Of a DNA stretch of 64,000 nucleotides, positions 15,957 through 25,434 are shown one piece after another. The notes below the pieces were generated by a model. That model had not been told where the DNA came from. It worked only from the letters and a program-made list of their open reading frames with translations, and made no database searches. Both the position numbers and the translations under genes were made by a program. Source of the DNA: Calditrichota bacterium (GTDB lineage Bacteria; Calditrichota; Calditrichia; Calditrichales; Calditrichaceae); the NCBI GenBank assembly GCA_024278755.1, contig JAJRSO010000002.1:1-64000 (forward strand). The letters run 5' to 3'. Positions within the stretch are counted from its first letter, which is position 1, and every line of letters begins with the position of its first letter.

Positions 15957-17801
15957 TTATCTGTTTTTAAATGCGGGAATGTTTATCTGGGTAGTTTTCT
16001 CTTTGCGCGGGAAATCCAGAATAAATTTGGTCCCTTTTCCGGGCATACTGGTAAAACTTATCCGTCCTTCATGGGCCTGTAAAATATTACGGCTGACCGC
16101 CAGTCCGATTCCGCCGCCGTCCTGCTTGGTGGTAAAATATAAATCAAAAACATGCTGCTGCACCGCTTCGCTCATTCCGGCGCCGTTGTCTTCGATCTCT
16201 GCGATAACCCGTCGGTCTTCCTGTTTGGTTGTTACCCGAACCGCCCCGTTTTGATCAATGGCCTGAAAGGCATTCAGTAGAATATTTAAAAACACCTGCT
16301 TCAGTTGATCCGGATCGCCGTAGATAAAATCAATATTAGTGTCGAGGTTTGATTTCAATTGAATATTGCGCTCAATGCTCTGCTGCTGAATCAGAAATAA
16401 AACGTCTTTGACGACGGCATTTAAATTGATCAGCGATAAATCGGCCTGTTTTACCCGGGCCAGATTAAAAAATTGGCTGGTGATACGGTTAAGCCGTTTA
16501 ACCTCGTTTTGCAGCACTTCGAGTGATTTCTTTATTTTTATATCATCGGGCAGAGCAATTTTACTCAGACGGCTGTTGAGGATTTCGGCGTGAATAGCCA
16601 TGGAAGAGAGGGGGTTTTTTATTTCATGGCTAATAGAAGAGGCCAGCCCGGCAATGACGCCGAATTTCATAGAGCGGTTTAAATTATTCTGTAATTCCTG
16701 CAGGGAATAAATGTCTTTAAACGATAGCAGACAGCTGGCGGCGCCTTCGCTTTCGAGGTAGAGTTGCAGAGAGAGTTGTGTAAAAACTTCCCGGCCGTCC
16801 GGAAGCCACAGGGTTAAATCCCGTTTCTGAATACCCTGCCCGGTCTGTTTTGCTTCGCGGATAAGGGCGCGCAGTTCCGGGTTTTCGCTAAGAACAGATG
16901 TAAAGTATTTTGAAAAAGATTCCTCGGCCGGTGTATGAAAAAAACGCAGAGCCGCCTCATTAAAACTGCTGACACTTTCCGTATGATCCAGTACCACAAT
17001 ACTCTCGTCAACCGCCTTAAGCAGGGTGGAAATCCGTTTTGCCGCCTGTTTGTAACTTTCGTCGAGAATACCCACCTTTTCGATGGTCTTGTTTAGCTGC
17101 TCAAAAGCGCTGGTAAATTCGTCATTGCGCGCATAATCGATACGGTAGGAATAATCGCCCTTTTTTAATTGTGAGGCCATGTTTTTAATGGATTCCAGCG
17201 GCGTCCGATAAGCGCGTCCGGCGAGATAGAAGGTGAAAATCAGCAACAGTCCGAAGAGGATAATGACCGGAATGAAAAATACAGGCAGATCCTTATAAAA
17301 TCCGCTTACGCCGCCGCGGGAAAGAACCAAACGTAAATAACCGAATATTTCGTTTTCGGTGTTGGTAAGCGGCAGAATCACATCCAGTACTTTGATGCCG
17401 CCTTCCCAGGTTTTTTCCAGAACCAGGGGCTGATTGCTAAGCAGGTTGGCCAGTTCCACGGATGATTTATACTGACGGCCTTCTATTTTCTGATCGGAAC
17501 TGAGCAGAATTTTCATTTTTGTGTTAATCAACAGAATATGAATAATACTACCCGATTCGGTGGTCATATTATTCATTAAAGCCCGCAGGCGTTTTTTTTC
17601 GGAGTAGGTAAGCTTGTCTAAACTTTTATCGGCGGTATTGCGCAGAGCGTCTTCCACGGCGCGGCTTAAAAGCAGGGCCGTACGGGTGACTAACTGACGG
17701 TTTAATCCGGAGTAGGCGTTATAGATAAGGTACCCGCTGGCGGCCGTAATTAAAATGAAAACGGAAAGGATTATAATGATTCTTTTATAGAGGCGCTTCA
17801 T
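15957..17801 (-). CDS. orphan membrane sensor histidine kinase
   Basis: The 614-residue kinase has two membrane segments (IIIILSVFILITAASGYLI and FFIPVIILFGLLLIFTFYLAG) around an extracytoplasmic sensor domain of about 150 residues. HAMP (YRTPLESIKNMASQLKKG), a PAS-like domain (LLKAVDESIVVLDHTESVSSFN) and a kinase core follow. The phospho-acceptor is in ASSISHEIKNPLSS, an HEIKNPL box as in NtrB-type kinases. N-box ILLNAFQAI, G1 DNGAGM and G2 GGGIGLAVSRNIL are present. No response regulator is adjacent; the next minus-strand genes upstream are a DUF1232 protein and a DnaJ/TerB protein. Signal unknown. Confidence 0.88.
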   Translation of the reverse strand: MKRLYKRIIIILSVFILITAASGYLIYNAYSGLNRQLVTRTALLLSRAVEDALRNTADKSLDKLTYSEKKRLRALMNNMTTESGSIIHILLINTKMKILLSSDQKIEGRQYKSSVELANLLSNQPLVLEKTWEGGIKVLDVILPLTNTENEIFGYLRLVLSRGGVSGFYKDLPVFFIPVIILFGLLLIFTFYLAGRAYRTPLESIKNMASQLKKGDYSYRIDYARNDEFTSAFEQLNKTIEKVGILDESYKQAAKRISTLLKAVDESIVVLDHTESVSSFNEAALRFFHTPAEESFSKYFTSVLSENPELRALIREAKQTGQGIQKRDLTLWLPDGREVFTQLSLQLYLESEGAASCLLSFKDIYSLQELQNNLNRSMKFGVIAGLASSISHEIKNPLSSMAIHAEILNSRLSKIALPDDIKIKKSLEVLQNEVKRLNRITSQFFNLARVKQADLSLINLNAVVKDVLFLIQQQSIERNIQLKSNLDTNIDFIYGDPDQLKQVFLNILLNAFQAIDQNGAVRVTTKQEDRRVIAEIEDNGAGMSEAVQQHVFDLYFTTKQDGGGIGLAVSRNILQAHEGRISFTSMPGKGTKFILDFPRKEKTTQINIPAFKNR

Positions 17802-17813
17802 GAATAGTTCAGT

Positions 17814-18263
17814 CTATTCCGGGGAGCCGGTTTGCTGAAAATTATTTTTAATCGTTTGCCATAGTCCCTGCCCAAGATATTTATCGGCGATGGTCAGTAC
17901 GTTTTGAATGCCGGCTAAAATATCGCCTTCACCGGCCCAGTGTTCGTACAAAATGTCTATATCGCCGGTGTTGATGTAATCGTTGAGCACATAAGCGGCC
18001 ACGGCAATGTCATCCATGTAGCCGATAGGGCCCAGAAAGGCTTCGGGCAGTAAATCGATGGGACTGATAAAATAAGCAACGGCCGCGCCCAGTTTCACCT
18101 TTTTTTCGGTAGGCACCCGCGGGTCGAGCGAAAGCTTTACCAGCAGATGAAAAAAATCCGGCCCCATAAGCAGAATATCACTGTGTTTAAAATTTTTCTT
18201 TTCCAAAAAAGCGCTGATCTGAGCGCGTAGTTTTATATAAAAATCGTTATGTTTTTTTTCCAT
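17814..18263 (-). CDS. DUF1232 (YkvA-type) membrane protein
   Basis: The 149-residue protein has the YkvA signature KVKLGAAVAYFISPIDLLPEAFLGPIGYMDDIAVAAYVLNDYI in its middle, a short membrane-associated helix pair with the SPIDLLPE turn. Function of the family is not established. It ends 12 bases before the sensor kinase gene on the same strand, suggesting an operon with it. Confidence 0.82.
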   Translation of the reverse strand: MEKKHNDFYIKLRAQISAFLEKKNFKHSDILLMGPDFFHLLVKLSLDPRVPTEKKVKLGAAVAYFISPIDLLPEAFLGPIGYMDDIAVAAYVLNDYINTGDIDILYEHWAGEGDILAGIQNVLTIADKYLGQGLWQTIKNNFQQTGSPE

Positions 18264-18341
18264 TTTAACACCTGCTCATTTTTTTTAAAATCAGAGTCTG
18301 TTTTAATTTAAAATTTACCATCTAAAATTCATAATAAATAT

Positions 18342-19181
18342 TTAAAGCCCCCGTTCCTTGCTTATCTGATCGTAGGCGCTGTTAATCTCGGCCATTTTTT
18401 CGTTGGCGATTTTAATAAAATCTTCGGGAACGCCTTTGGCCATCAGTTTATCGGGATGATATTCGAGGACTAATTTTTTATAGGCTGCTTTAACCTGATC
18501 ATCGGAGGCTTTCGAGGAAATACCGAGAATCGTGTAAGCCTGATCATTCTTCTTAATAAACAGCGCTTTTATCTGCTCGTAGGCCGTTTGAGAAATGCCG
18601 AAAATTTGGGAAACCTGTAATATAAATTGTTCTTCTGCCGGATGAAATTTCCCATCGGCCATAGCAATGCGGAACAGTAAATGTATCATCATCTGCAGGA
18701 CCTGGGGCTGATTTCCCATCAGGTTTTTAAACTGGCGGGCAACCGCAGCGGCGTCATCCTGTGTGTTTTTGGCCTGGTTAAATAATCCGGCGATGATCTT
18801 ACGGTCTTCACTGCTAATATGCAGCTCGGTACGGATAAAGGTATCAAAAGCCCGTATTTCATCGGCGGTTACCACGCCGTCGGCTTTAGCCATCTTTGCG
18901 GCCAAAGAAGCCATACTTACATAAAAGACAAACTGCCGGTCGCTGTTATTTTGCAGAGGTTGGTTGGTTAAATCCATTCCGCAGGCCGGACAGTGTCCGT
19001 CCATGGTCGGTTTAATGTGATGGCCGCAATGGGGGCAGCGCATACCGAGCCCCGCACCGGCGGGACCTCTTTCCGCGGCATTATCAAACATATTTCCCAA
19101 AAAACCGCCCATAATGGCGCCTATCGGTCCGCCGATCATAAATCCGAATCCGACACCGATCGCTTTGCCTAAAAACCCCAT
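18342..19181 (-). CDS. DjlA-like protein: zinc ribbon, TerB and J-domain
   Basis: The 279-residue protein begins with a Gly-rich hydrophobic stretch (GKAIGVGFGFMIGGPIGAIMGGFLG) that may insert in the membrane. A zinc ribbon follows (CPHCGHH and CPACGM, residues about 49-70), then a TerB-like helical domain (AKMAKADGVVTADEI and FRIAMADGKFHPAEEQFI, two repeats of an acidic loop), and a C-terminal J-domain (YTILGISSKASDDQVKAAYKKL, HPD in YHPDKL). It resembles DjlA-type co-chaperones that stimulate DnaK. It is the first gene of a minus-strand group with the DUF1232 protein and the kinase. Confidence 0.85.
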   Translation of the reverse strand: MGFLGKAIGVGFGFMIGGPIGAIMGGFLGNMFDNAAERGPAGAGLGMRCPHCGHHIKPTMDGHCPACGMDLTNQPLQNNSDRQFVFYVSMASLAAKMAKADGVVTADEIRAFDTFIRTELHISSEDRKIIAGLFNQAKNTQDDAAAVARQFKNLMGNQPQVLQMMIHLLFRIAMADGKFHPAEEQFILQVSQIFGISQTAYEQIKALFIKKNDQAYTILGISSKASDDQVKAAYKKLVLEYHPDKLMAKGVPEDFIKIANEKMAEINSAYDQISKERGL

Positions 19182-19220
19182 TTATTTCCTTCCTAAATTT
19201 TTTAATTATTTACATTTTTT

Positions 19221-19288
19221 GCCGCAGAGATCACAGAGAATTTTCAATAACCATTTTTTTTCTCAGTTTACTCTGTGCCCTCTGTGGC
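19221..19288. repeat. imperfect hairpin repeat, CAGAG family
   Basis: CCGCAGAGATCACAGAG (about 19222-19238) pairs with CTCTGTGCCCTCTGTGG (about 19271-19287) at 14 of 17 positions. It lies in the divergent gap between the DnaJ-like gene and the next secreted protein. A related string, GTGCCCTCTGTC, recurs near 23089. Such strings are dispersed intergenic repeats. Confidence 0.45.
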
Positions 19289-19452
19289 TAACTAACGAAA
19301 CCAAAATTTACACGACATACCGTAAAAAGCAAATGGATATTTCATTTTCATTGCGGGGGGGATTTTTTTTGTACCATACATTATTGATCTGAATTTCCTT
19401 TTATATTCTTCTCTGCCTCTGTAATACACAAAAATTGTTTGGGAGAAACGAT

Positions 19453-21231
19453 ATGAAAATATTTCTGCTTTCATCAATGGTGTTTACCGCCCTGTTGTCT
19501 GCTCAGACTCAAATTGCCCCCATAGATATTAATGATTGGATCTATTGGCAATCTTGTGCCGGGTTTTCAACAACGGGTCCTAACTATTCTGAAAGCGGTA
19601 TTTTCCCTTCGGGAAAAGCACCTGTGGTTTATGCGGATTTTACACCGTGGACAGGAATTGTACGTGACACACGGCCAGGCGCCGTTCCGTTGCGTGCAGG
19701 GGGCAGCTATTATAATTCCGGAACACAACCGGGCTGGATTGTTACGCCGGGTACCATAGAAAATGATCCGGTTCCGGTTGACTTGCATGATCCCAGGGCG
19801 CGGATTTACCGTATACGGAATGATTTTGACACCGCTCCCGACGATTCGCTCATTCACGATGCCGCCGTTACGTTTAATTTACCCGATTCGGAAGTAACCG
19901 CGGACATAATCGAAACACTGCGTACAAACTACAGGCGTGACTGGCAGAAATGGCCGGTGGACCTCGGCGCTCCCTGGTACGATCGTGACCGCGACGGGCA
20001 ATGGAACCCGGATGTGGACGAACCGGGTATTGCCGGTGCAGACCAGGTTATCTGGTATGTGGTTAATGATATGAATAAGGCACATACATTAAAACTGTTT
20101 GCTTCGCCACCCATAGGATTGGAAGTACAGGTGACCGTCTGGGCCTATAAGAATCAACCGCACGTAGGTGGACAGGCGGTTTATAAACGTTTCCGGTTAA
20201 TCAATAAATCCGCCTTCCCGATTGATTCCATGTATTTCGGGCAATTTTCTGATACCGATGTCGGCGACTATGCGGATGATTATGCTGGCTGTGACAGTGT
20301 TTGGCAGATGGGTTATGCTTATAACAGCACAGAGCCGGATAAAATTTATGAAGCGTTAAACATGCCCTCACCGGCGGCAGCCTATATTCTGCTGCAGGGG
20401 CCGCTTGTTGAGCAGCCGGGTGTACGGGCTGTGCAGGATTTCCAAAATATCGATGATTATGAAAATTTAAAAATGACTTCCTTCTGGTTTCATGCAACCG
20501 GATTAGGTTATCCATCTCCGGAACTGGGAAGTTATGACGGAGCTATTTTGATGAATGCGCTTCTCCAAGGTTATGCCGGATTTTACTGGAACGAAAACCA
20601 TCCTTTTTACCATTACTATTGGCAGTATCCGCCTAAGGGTGCGCCAACAAAGTATCCGCTGAATGGGGATCCGGTCTTATTAACCGGGGATATTGAGGGG
20701 GATTTCTATCCCGGCAATAGAAGTATTATGATCAACACCGGTCCGTTCAGTATGCAGTCCGGTCAAATGCAGGAAATCGTAATTGGTGTTTTGGGCGGAT
20801 ACGGTATCGAAAATACGCGCAATGCCCTGGCTGTGTTTGACCTGCAGCAAAAAGCTCCCTATGTGCACTGGCTTTACCAGGACATGGCCAATTTTGAGGA
20901 ACCACAGGGCCTGCGTGATACGACACGCTTTACGGAACCATACATCGGACCATGCGAATTCTATTTAGGACAAAACTATCCCAATCCATTCAATGGCGTC
21001 ACGCAGTTTGATATTGATATACCGCAGGAAATGCCTGTAGATTTAACCGTTTATAATGTGTTAGGGCAGCGGGTTAAAACCATTTACCAAGGAAGGCTTG
21101 CACAGGGTGTTTATCCTTTTGCCTGGCAGGGTAAAAATACGGCAGGAATTCAGGTAAGTGGTGGACTCTATTTTATCCGCTTAAGTGGTTCCGGTTTGAC
21201 TCGGGTACGCAAAGCTGTTTATCTTCCCTGA
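19453..21231 (+). CDS. large secreted protein with calcium-type loop and sorting tail
   Basis: The 592-residue protein starts at ATG 19453, with GGGAGAAACGAT before it, and has a signal peptide (FLLSSMVFTALLSA-Q). Near residue 180 is YDRDRDGQWNPDVDEPG, an Asp-rich loop of calcium-binding type, followed by a beta-rich segment (VQVTVWAYKNQPHVGGQAVYKRFRLINKS). The C-terminus is a T9SS-type tail (LGQNYPNPFNGVTQFDIDIP ... RKAVYLP). The main body is a family often seen in Calditrichota/Ignavibacteria but without assigned function. No catalytic motif was recognised. Confidence 0.75.
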   Translation: MKIFLLSSMVFTALLSAQTQIAPIDINDWIYWQSCAGFSTTGPNYSESGIFPSGKAPVVYADFTPWTGIVRDTRPGAVPLRAGGSYYNSGTQPGWIVTPGTIENDPVPVDLHDPRARIYRIRNDFDTAPDDSLIHDAAVTFNLPDSEVTADIIETLRTNYRRDWQKWPVDLGAPWYDRDRDGQWNPDVDEPGIAGADQVIWYVVNDMNKAHTLKLFASPPIGLEVQVTVWAYKNQPHVGGQAVYKRFRLINKSAFPIDSMYFGQFSDTDVGDYADDYAGCDSVWQMGYAYNSTEPDKIYEALNMPSPAAAYILLQGPLVEQPGVRAVQDFQNIDDYENLKMTSFWFHATGLGYPSPELGSYDGAILMNALLQGYAGFYWNENHPFYHYYWQYPPKGAPTKYPLNGDPVLLTGDIEGDFYPGNRSIMINTGPFSMQSGQMQEIVIGVLGGYGIENTRNALAVFDLQQKAPYVHWLYQDMANFEEPQGLRDTTRFTEPYIGPCEFYLGQNYPNPFNGVTQFDIDIPQEMPVDLTVYNVLGQRVKTIYQGRLAQGVYPFAWQGKNTAGIQVSGGLYFIRLSGSGLTRVRKAVYLP

Positions 21232-21278
21232 CAAGATTGGTTGAGGAGTAACATTTTTTACTTCAACATTTGATCAAT

Positions 21279-21495
21279 AGTGTCCGGTTAAAATTTGATA
21301 AATATCTGAAAACCCTGCAATACCAATGTATTAAGGGAAATACAAATTAACAGGACTTGATTAGGAACCCACCCCCGTTTCCCCCTCCCTAGAAGCGTCA
21401 AGGGAGGGGGTGAGCCTCGTGAAATCAGGGCTCGGGGGAGAGTTTGTAAAACAATCTCTTTACCAGAATAAACCGTCCAAATTTAACCGGATACG
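21279..21495. mobile_element. possible MITE-like element
   Basis: The ends are near-perfect inverted repeats. The left end GTGTCCGGTTAAAATTTG (21280-21297) matches the complement of CAAATTTAACCGGATAC (21478-21494). The interior of about 180 bp is non-coding and contains a C/G hairpin, CCCCTCCCT...AGGGAGGGG (about 21382-21407). GTGTCCGGTTAAA-type ends are typical of transposable-element termini. I see no clear target-site duplication and no transposase. Confidence 0.4.
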
Positions 21496-21643
21496 AAGGA
21501 CATTTGATATTATAAATTATTTTGGTACTTATAATAATTACGATTCAATGATTAATTAAAGAAGACTTACCTTGAAGCAAATGAAGCTAATGAAGAAAAA
21601 TTTCTTCAGTCACTTCCTGCTCTTCAAGGTATTAAGGATTTAT

Positions 21644-23077
21644 ATGAAAAAATACGCCATTCTAATTAATTTAGTTTTTCTAGTTCTTCTTCAACCGCTG
21701 TTTGCACAAACTGATTTCGATCTACTGTTCAACGACCGCACCATGCGCGTGGACTATTTTCATCACGGCAATGCCGCGGAAGATGATATCTCACTGGATC
21801 ATATTTATGTGTACGGGCAGTGGGCAGGCAGCCCTAATCATTTAATCGATCCCTTTAATAACGGGCGTTATTATGTAAAGCTGTATGACGCTGCCCGGAA
21901 CCGCCTGATTTTTTCCAAAGGATTTGACAGTTATTTCGCCGAATACCGCACCACTAATCCGGCTTTGGAGGGCATAAAACGTACCTTTCATGAATCGGTG
22001 CTGATCCCGGAACCCAAACATAAATGCATTCTGGTGTTGGAAGAACGCCAGAGGAATAATATTTATAAACCCGTTTTCGTAAAGGAAATCGACCCGGCCG
22101 ATGTGCATATCATCCGCGAAGATTTCAAGAATACCGAAAAAATTATTACGTCGCTTAAAAATGGAAATCCGCACGATAAGGTAGACGTCGTTTTTCTGGC
22201 CGAAGGCTACACCCAGGCGGAATTTATTCGCTTTAAAGAAGATTTAAAAAAGCGTACCGACCTGCTGTTTTCTGTGGAGCCGTACAAATCAAATAAGAAA
22301 AATTTTAATGTGTACGGCGTCTTCCGTCCCTCGGCCGATCCGGGCGTGGACGAACCGGACAAGGGAATCTACCGGCGCACTGCTTTGAACAGCACCTTTT
22401 ATTCACTGGATTTGAACCGCTACCTGCTTACCGAAGACAACCGTACCCTGCGTGATATGGCGGCCTGCGTTCCTTACGATGCCATCTTTATCATGGTAAA
22501 CAGCAAGCGGTATGGCGGCGGCGGAATTTATAATCAGTTTGCCGTGTTCACCGCGCATAGTCCGGTTTCGGCGCTGGTTTTTGTGCATGAATTCGGCCAT
22601 TCCTTTGCCGGGCTTGCCGATGAATATTACACCTCTTCAACCGCTTACAATGACTTCTATCCCAAAGGAGTGGAACCGGTGGAACCCAATATTACCGCTT
22701 TGCTCGACCCGACATTTTTAAAATGGAAAAACGAGGTAAATCCGGGCAAAGCAATTCCCAGTCAATGGAATAAAGCCGAATATGACAGTTTAAGTGTCAA
22801 GCGCCAAAAATTCCGGCGACGTCTGCGCACAGAATTGAATTCCGATGAACAGGCCAAGATCAAAAGAGAGATGAACCGCTTAGATAGGAAATTAAAAGAT
22901 TTTATCGCGACCCATCCTCTTAAAAATAAAACCGGTTTCTTTGAAGGCGCGGGTTATTCCTCCAAAGGCCTTTACCGGCCTATGCTCAACTGCCTCATGT
23001 TTTCCAACCGTGAAAAGAAATTTTGCACGGTTTGCCAAAACGCTATTTTACGTATGATCCATTTTTATAGCCGCTAA
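21644..23077 (+). CDS. exported M64-family (IgA-type) metallopeptidase
   Basis: The 477-residue protein has a signal peptide (YAILINLVFLVLLQPLFA-Q). The catalytic zinc motif is HEFGHSFAGLADEYY: two His and the downstream Asp, with Glu as base, as in peptidase family M64. DVVFLAEGYTQAEF and FNVYGVFRPSADPGVDEP are the conserved N-terminal strands of the family. ATG 21644 is preferred, with AAGGA five bases before; the frame can be extended 24 codons to a TTG without better support. Unlike its neighbours it lacks the NPFNP tail, so it may stay periplasmic or use another route. It precedes a secreted subtilisin-like protease. Confidence 0.85.
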   Translation: MKKYAILINLVFLVLLQPLFAQTDFDLLFNDRTMRVDYFHHGNAAEDDISLDHIYVYGQWAGSPNHLIDPFNNGRYYVKLYDAARNRLIFSKGFDSYFAEYRTTNPALEGIKRTFHESVLIPEPKHKCILVLEERQRNNIYKPVFVKEIDPADVHIIREDFKNTEKIITSLKNGNPHDKVDVVFLAEGYTQAEFIRFKEDLKKRTDLLFSVEPYKSNKKNFNVYGVFRPSADPGVDEPDKGIYRRTALNSTFYSLDLNRYLLTEDNRTLRDMAACVPYDAIFIMVNSKRYGGGGIYNQFAVFTAHSPVSALVFVHEFGHSFAGLADEYYTSSTAYNDFYPKGVEPVEPNITALLDPTFLKWKNEVNPGKAIPSQWNKAEYDSLSVKRQKFRRRLRTELNSDEQAKIKREMNRLDRKLKDFIATHPLKNKTGFFEGAGYSSKGLYRPMLNCLMFSNREKKFCTVCQNAILRMIHFYSR

Positions 23078-23209
23078 GGTTGACAATGTGCCCTCTGTCT
23101 GATATTTTACTTTGACAAGCCGGAATTGATACGGCAAAAAGCAATTATTATTTACGGATAATTTAGAACCTTTGGTTATTTATAATCATAACAGATCAGG
23201 ACAGAAGCA

Positions 23210-24976
23210 ATGAATGTACAAAAATTAGCCCGCTTTGTTTTTCTGCTCGTTTTCTTGTTTTCGTTTGCTTTGGCTCAAAACCAGAATAAAAGGGAAGAAA
23301 ACACATCCGGCAGGCTGCAACCGTACTGGGTCTTTTTTAAAGACAAAGGGCCGCAGGCGTTATTAAAAACACAGAAAGCCGAAGATCTGCTTAGCGCCCG
23401 CGCTCTGAAACGCCGGCAAAAAACAAGAGACAACGAGGCGCTGGTAGATTATAGCGACAAACGGCTGTATGAACCGTATGTGGAACAGATTAAACAAGCG
23501 GTTAAAAAAATTCGTGTACGCTCGCGCTGGCTGAATGCGGTTAGCGTGGAAGTATCTCCCGGGCAGTTGCACAACATCAGCGGATTTGCTTCGGTGGAAA
23601 AAATAGCTCCGGTGCGCTTGTATCGGAAAAAAGCGCCGCCAAAAGAGACGCAACCGGTTTTGATCAATAATGGAAGCCTGACCAAAATCAGCGGTTTGGA
23701 TTATGGGCAGGCCGGGAATCAGATATCAATTATTAATGCCGATGTCCTGCATGAAAAAGGCCTTTCCGGAAAAGGCGTGCTCATTGCCATGTTGGATGAC
23801 GGATATAATTTGTTAAACAGCCACATTGCCTTCGACAGTCTGCGCAATGATGACAGAATAGAAGATACCTGGGATTTTATCCACAATGATGTTTCGGTAG
23901 ACGACCACAATTATTCCTCTGACGGAACGCATGGTACCAAAACCCTGTCGGTAATTGCCGGAAATACCCCCGGAAAGTTGATCGGGACGGCTTATGGCGC
24001 GTCTTTTTTATTGGCTAAGACGGAGATGGATTCCACCGAAGTGCCGGCAGAGGAAGACACCTGGGTAGCCGGTCTGGAATGGGCGGAACAAAACGGCGCC
24101 GATATTGTGAGCAGTTCGCTGGGTTATGGGTATTATGCCACCGATCCGGCCTCCTCCTGGTACACCTGGGAAGATATGGACGGCGAAACCGCTGTGGTTA
24201 CCATTGCCGCCGATTTGGCTGCCGGTAAAGGACTGTTGATTTTTAATGCGGCCGGAAATGAAAATGACAATGCGGATCATAACACACTTATTGCGCCCGC
24301 TGATGGAAATAATGTACTGGCCGTTGCGGCAGTCACTTCGTCGGGCGCCCGTTCCTCTTTTTCTTCGGTAGGCCCAACCGCAGACGGACGGATAAAACCG
24401 GATATTGCCGCCATGGGCAGCGGCGTTACTTATGCATCATCATCCTATGACTCTGTTTTTTCCACAGGAAACGGCACTTCATTTGCCTGTCCTTTGGCCG
24501 CCGGAGCAACCGCTTTACTGCTGGAAGCTTTTCCCACTGCTTCCGCAGGTCAGATTCAACAAGCCTTGCGCACCACGGCGTCACAGGCCAATACACCGGA
24601 TAAATATCTGGGCTGGGGCATTGTCGATATGGCTGCCGCTTACGATTATCTTAAAACCAGTGGAATTGGCGCTCCCTCTGCAACGCGGTATCCGGCACAC
24701 CTGGAGCTTTATGCGAACTATCCGAATCCGTTTAATCCGCTTACGACACTTAATTATCGTATTCATACCGCTGCAAAAATATCTATCCGGGTTTTTGATC
24801 AAAGCGGCAAGCGTGTATTGTCCCTGGGTACAATGAATAAAGCGGCCGGAACATACACGCAGACAATTACAATGAACCGGTTCGCATCCGGCATTTATTA
24901 TTATCGGATTACAGCAACCGAATTCGCGTCGGGACGCCAATATATAAAATCAGGTAAAATGATATTGTTGAAATAA
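23210..24976 (+). CDS. secreted subtilisin-like (S8) protease with a sorting tail
   Basis: The 588-residue protein carries a signal peptide (FVFLLVFLFSFALA-Q), a prodomain-like region to about residue 150 and an S8 catalytic domain. The triad is Asp in LIAMLDDGYN, His in GTHGTKTLSVIAG and Ser in GNGTSFACPLAAG, with the oxyanion Asn in FNAAGNENDN. The end is a T9SS-type tail (LYANYPNPFNPLTTLNYRI ... GKMILLK). It should be a surface or secreted endopeptidase. Together with the M64 gene upstream it suggests extracellular protein degradation. Confidence 0.9.
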   Translation: MNVQKLARFVFLLVFLFSFALAQNQNKREENTSGRLQPYWVFFKDKGPQALLKTQKAEDLLSARALKRRQKTRDNEALVDYSDKRLYEPYVEQIKQAVKKIRVRSRWLNAVSVEVSPGQLHNISGFASVEKIAPVRLYRKKAPPKETQPVLINNGSLTKISGLDYGQAGNQISIINADVLHEKGLSGKGVLIAMLDDGYNLLNSHIAFDSLRNDDRIEDTWDFIHNDVSVDDHNYSSDGTHGTKTLSVIAGNTPGKLIGTAYGASFLLAKTEMDSTEVPAEEDTWVAGLEWAEQNGADIVSSSLGYGYYATDPASSWYTWEDMDGETAVVTIAADLAAGKGLLIFNAAGNENDNADHNTLIAPADGNNVLAVAAVTSSGARSSFSSVGPTADGRIKPDIAAMGSGVTYASSSYDSVFSTGNGTSFACPLAAGATALLLEAFPTASAGQIQQALRTTASQANTPDKYLGWGIVDMAAAYDYLKTSGIGAPSATRYPAHLELYANYPNPFNPLTTLNYRIHTAAKISIRVFDQSGKRVLSLGTMNKAAGTYTQTITMNRFASGIYYYRITATEFASGRQYIKSGKMILLK

Positions 24977-24991
24977 AATAAGGAGGCAGCC

Positions 24992-25423
24992 TTGTCGGAA
25001 ATTTACAAAGTGGAAGACTATATGGATAAAACCTTCCTCACCCTAAGTGCGGATATGGATGTGTATCAGGCCGTGGATTTATTGTTGGAAAAAGTACAGA
25101 CCAGTGCGGTTGTGATTGATGAAAACAAAAAAGTGGTTGGGATATTATCAGAGAAAGACTGCCTTAAACTACTTACCGGCGGCTCCTATTTTCAGCTTCC
25201 GGGAGGGAAGGTAAAAAACTTTATGACAACAGATGTATTTTGCGTACCGCCTTACACGGATATTTTTCAGCTTGCCGATATGTTTATGAAGCACTATTTC
25301 CGGCGTATCGTTATTACCGATCCTAAAAATCGTGTATTAGGACAGATTACACGTCGGGATTTACTGCGCATTATTAAAGAGCTGCATAAGAAAAGTGAAA
25401 CCAAGATTGCCCCCATCATGTAA
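24992..25423 (+). CDS. two-CBS-domain protein
   Basis: The 143-residue protein consists of two CBS repeats. The first includes VYQAVDLLLEKVQTSAVVID...VVGILSEKDCLKL and the second IFQLADMFMKHYFRRIVITD...VLGQITRRDLLRI. CBS pairs bind adenine nucleotides and act as energy sensors. The TTG start at 24992 is chosen because AGGAGG (24981-24986) lies five bases before it; the first ATG (25022) has no such site. Partner unknown. Confidence 0.85.
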   Translation: MSEIYKVEDYMDKTFLTLSADMDVYQAVDLLLEKVQTSAVVIDENKKVVGILSEKDCLKLLTGGSYFQLPGGKVKNFMTTDVFCVPPYTDIFQLADMFMKHYFRRIVITDPKNRVLGQITRRDLLRIIKELHKKSETKIAPIM

Positions 25424-25434
25424 CCGGGTGTTAA

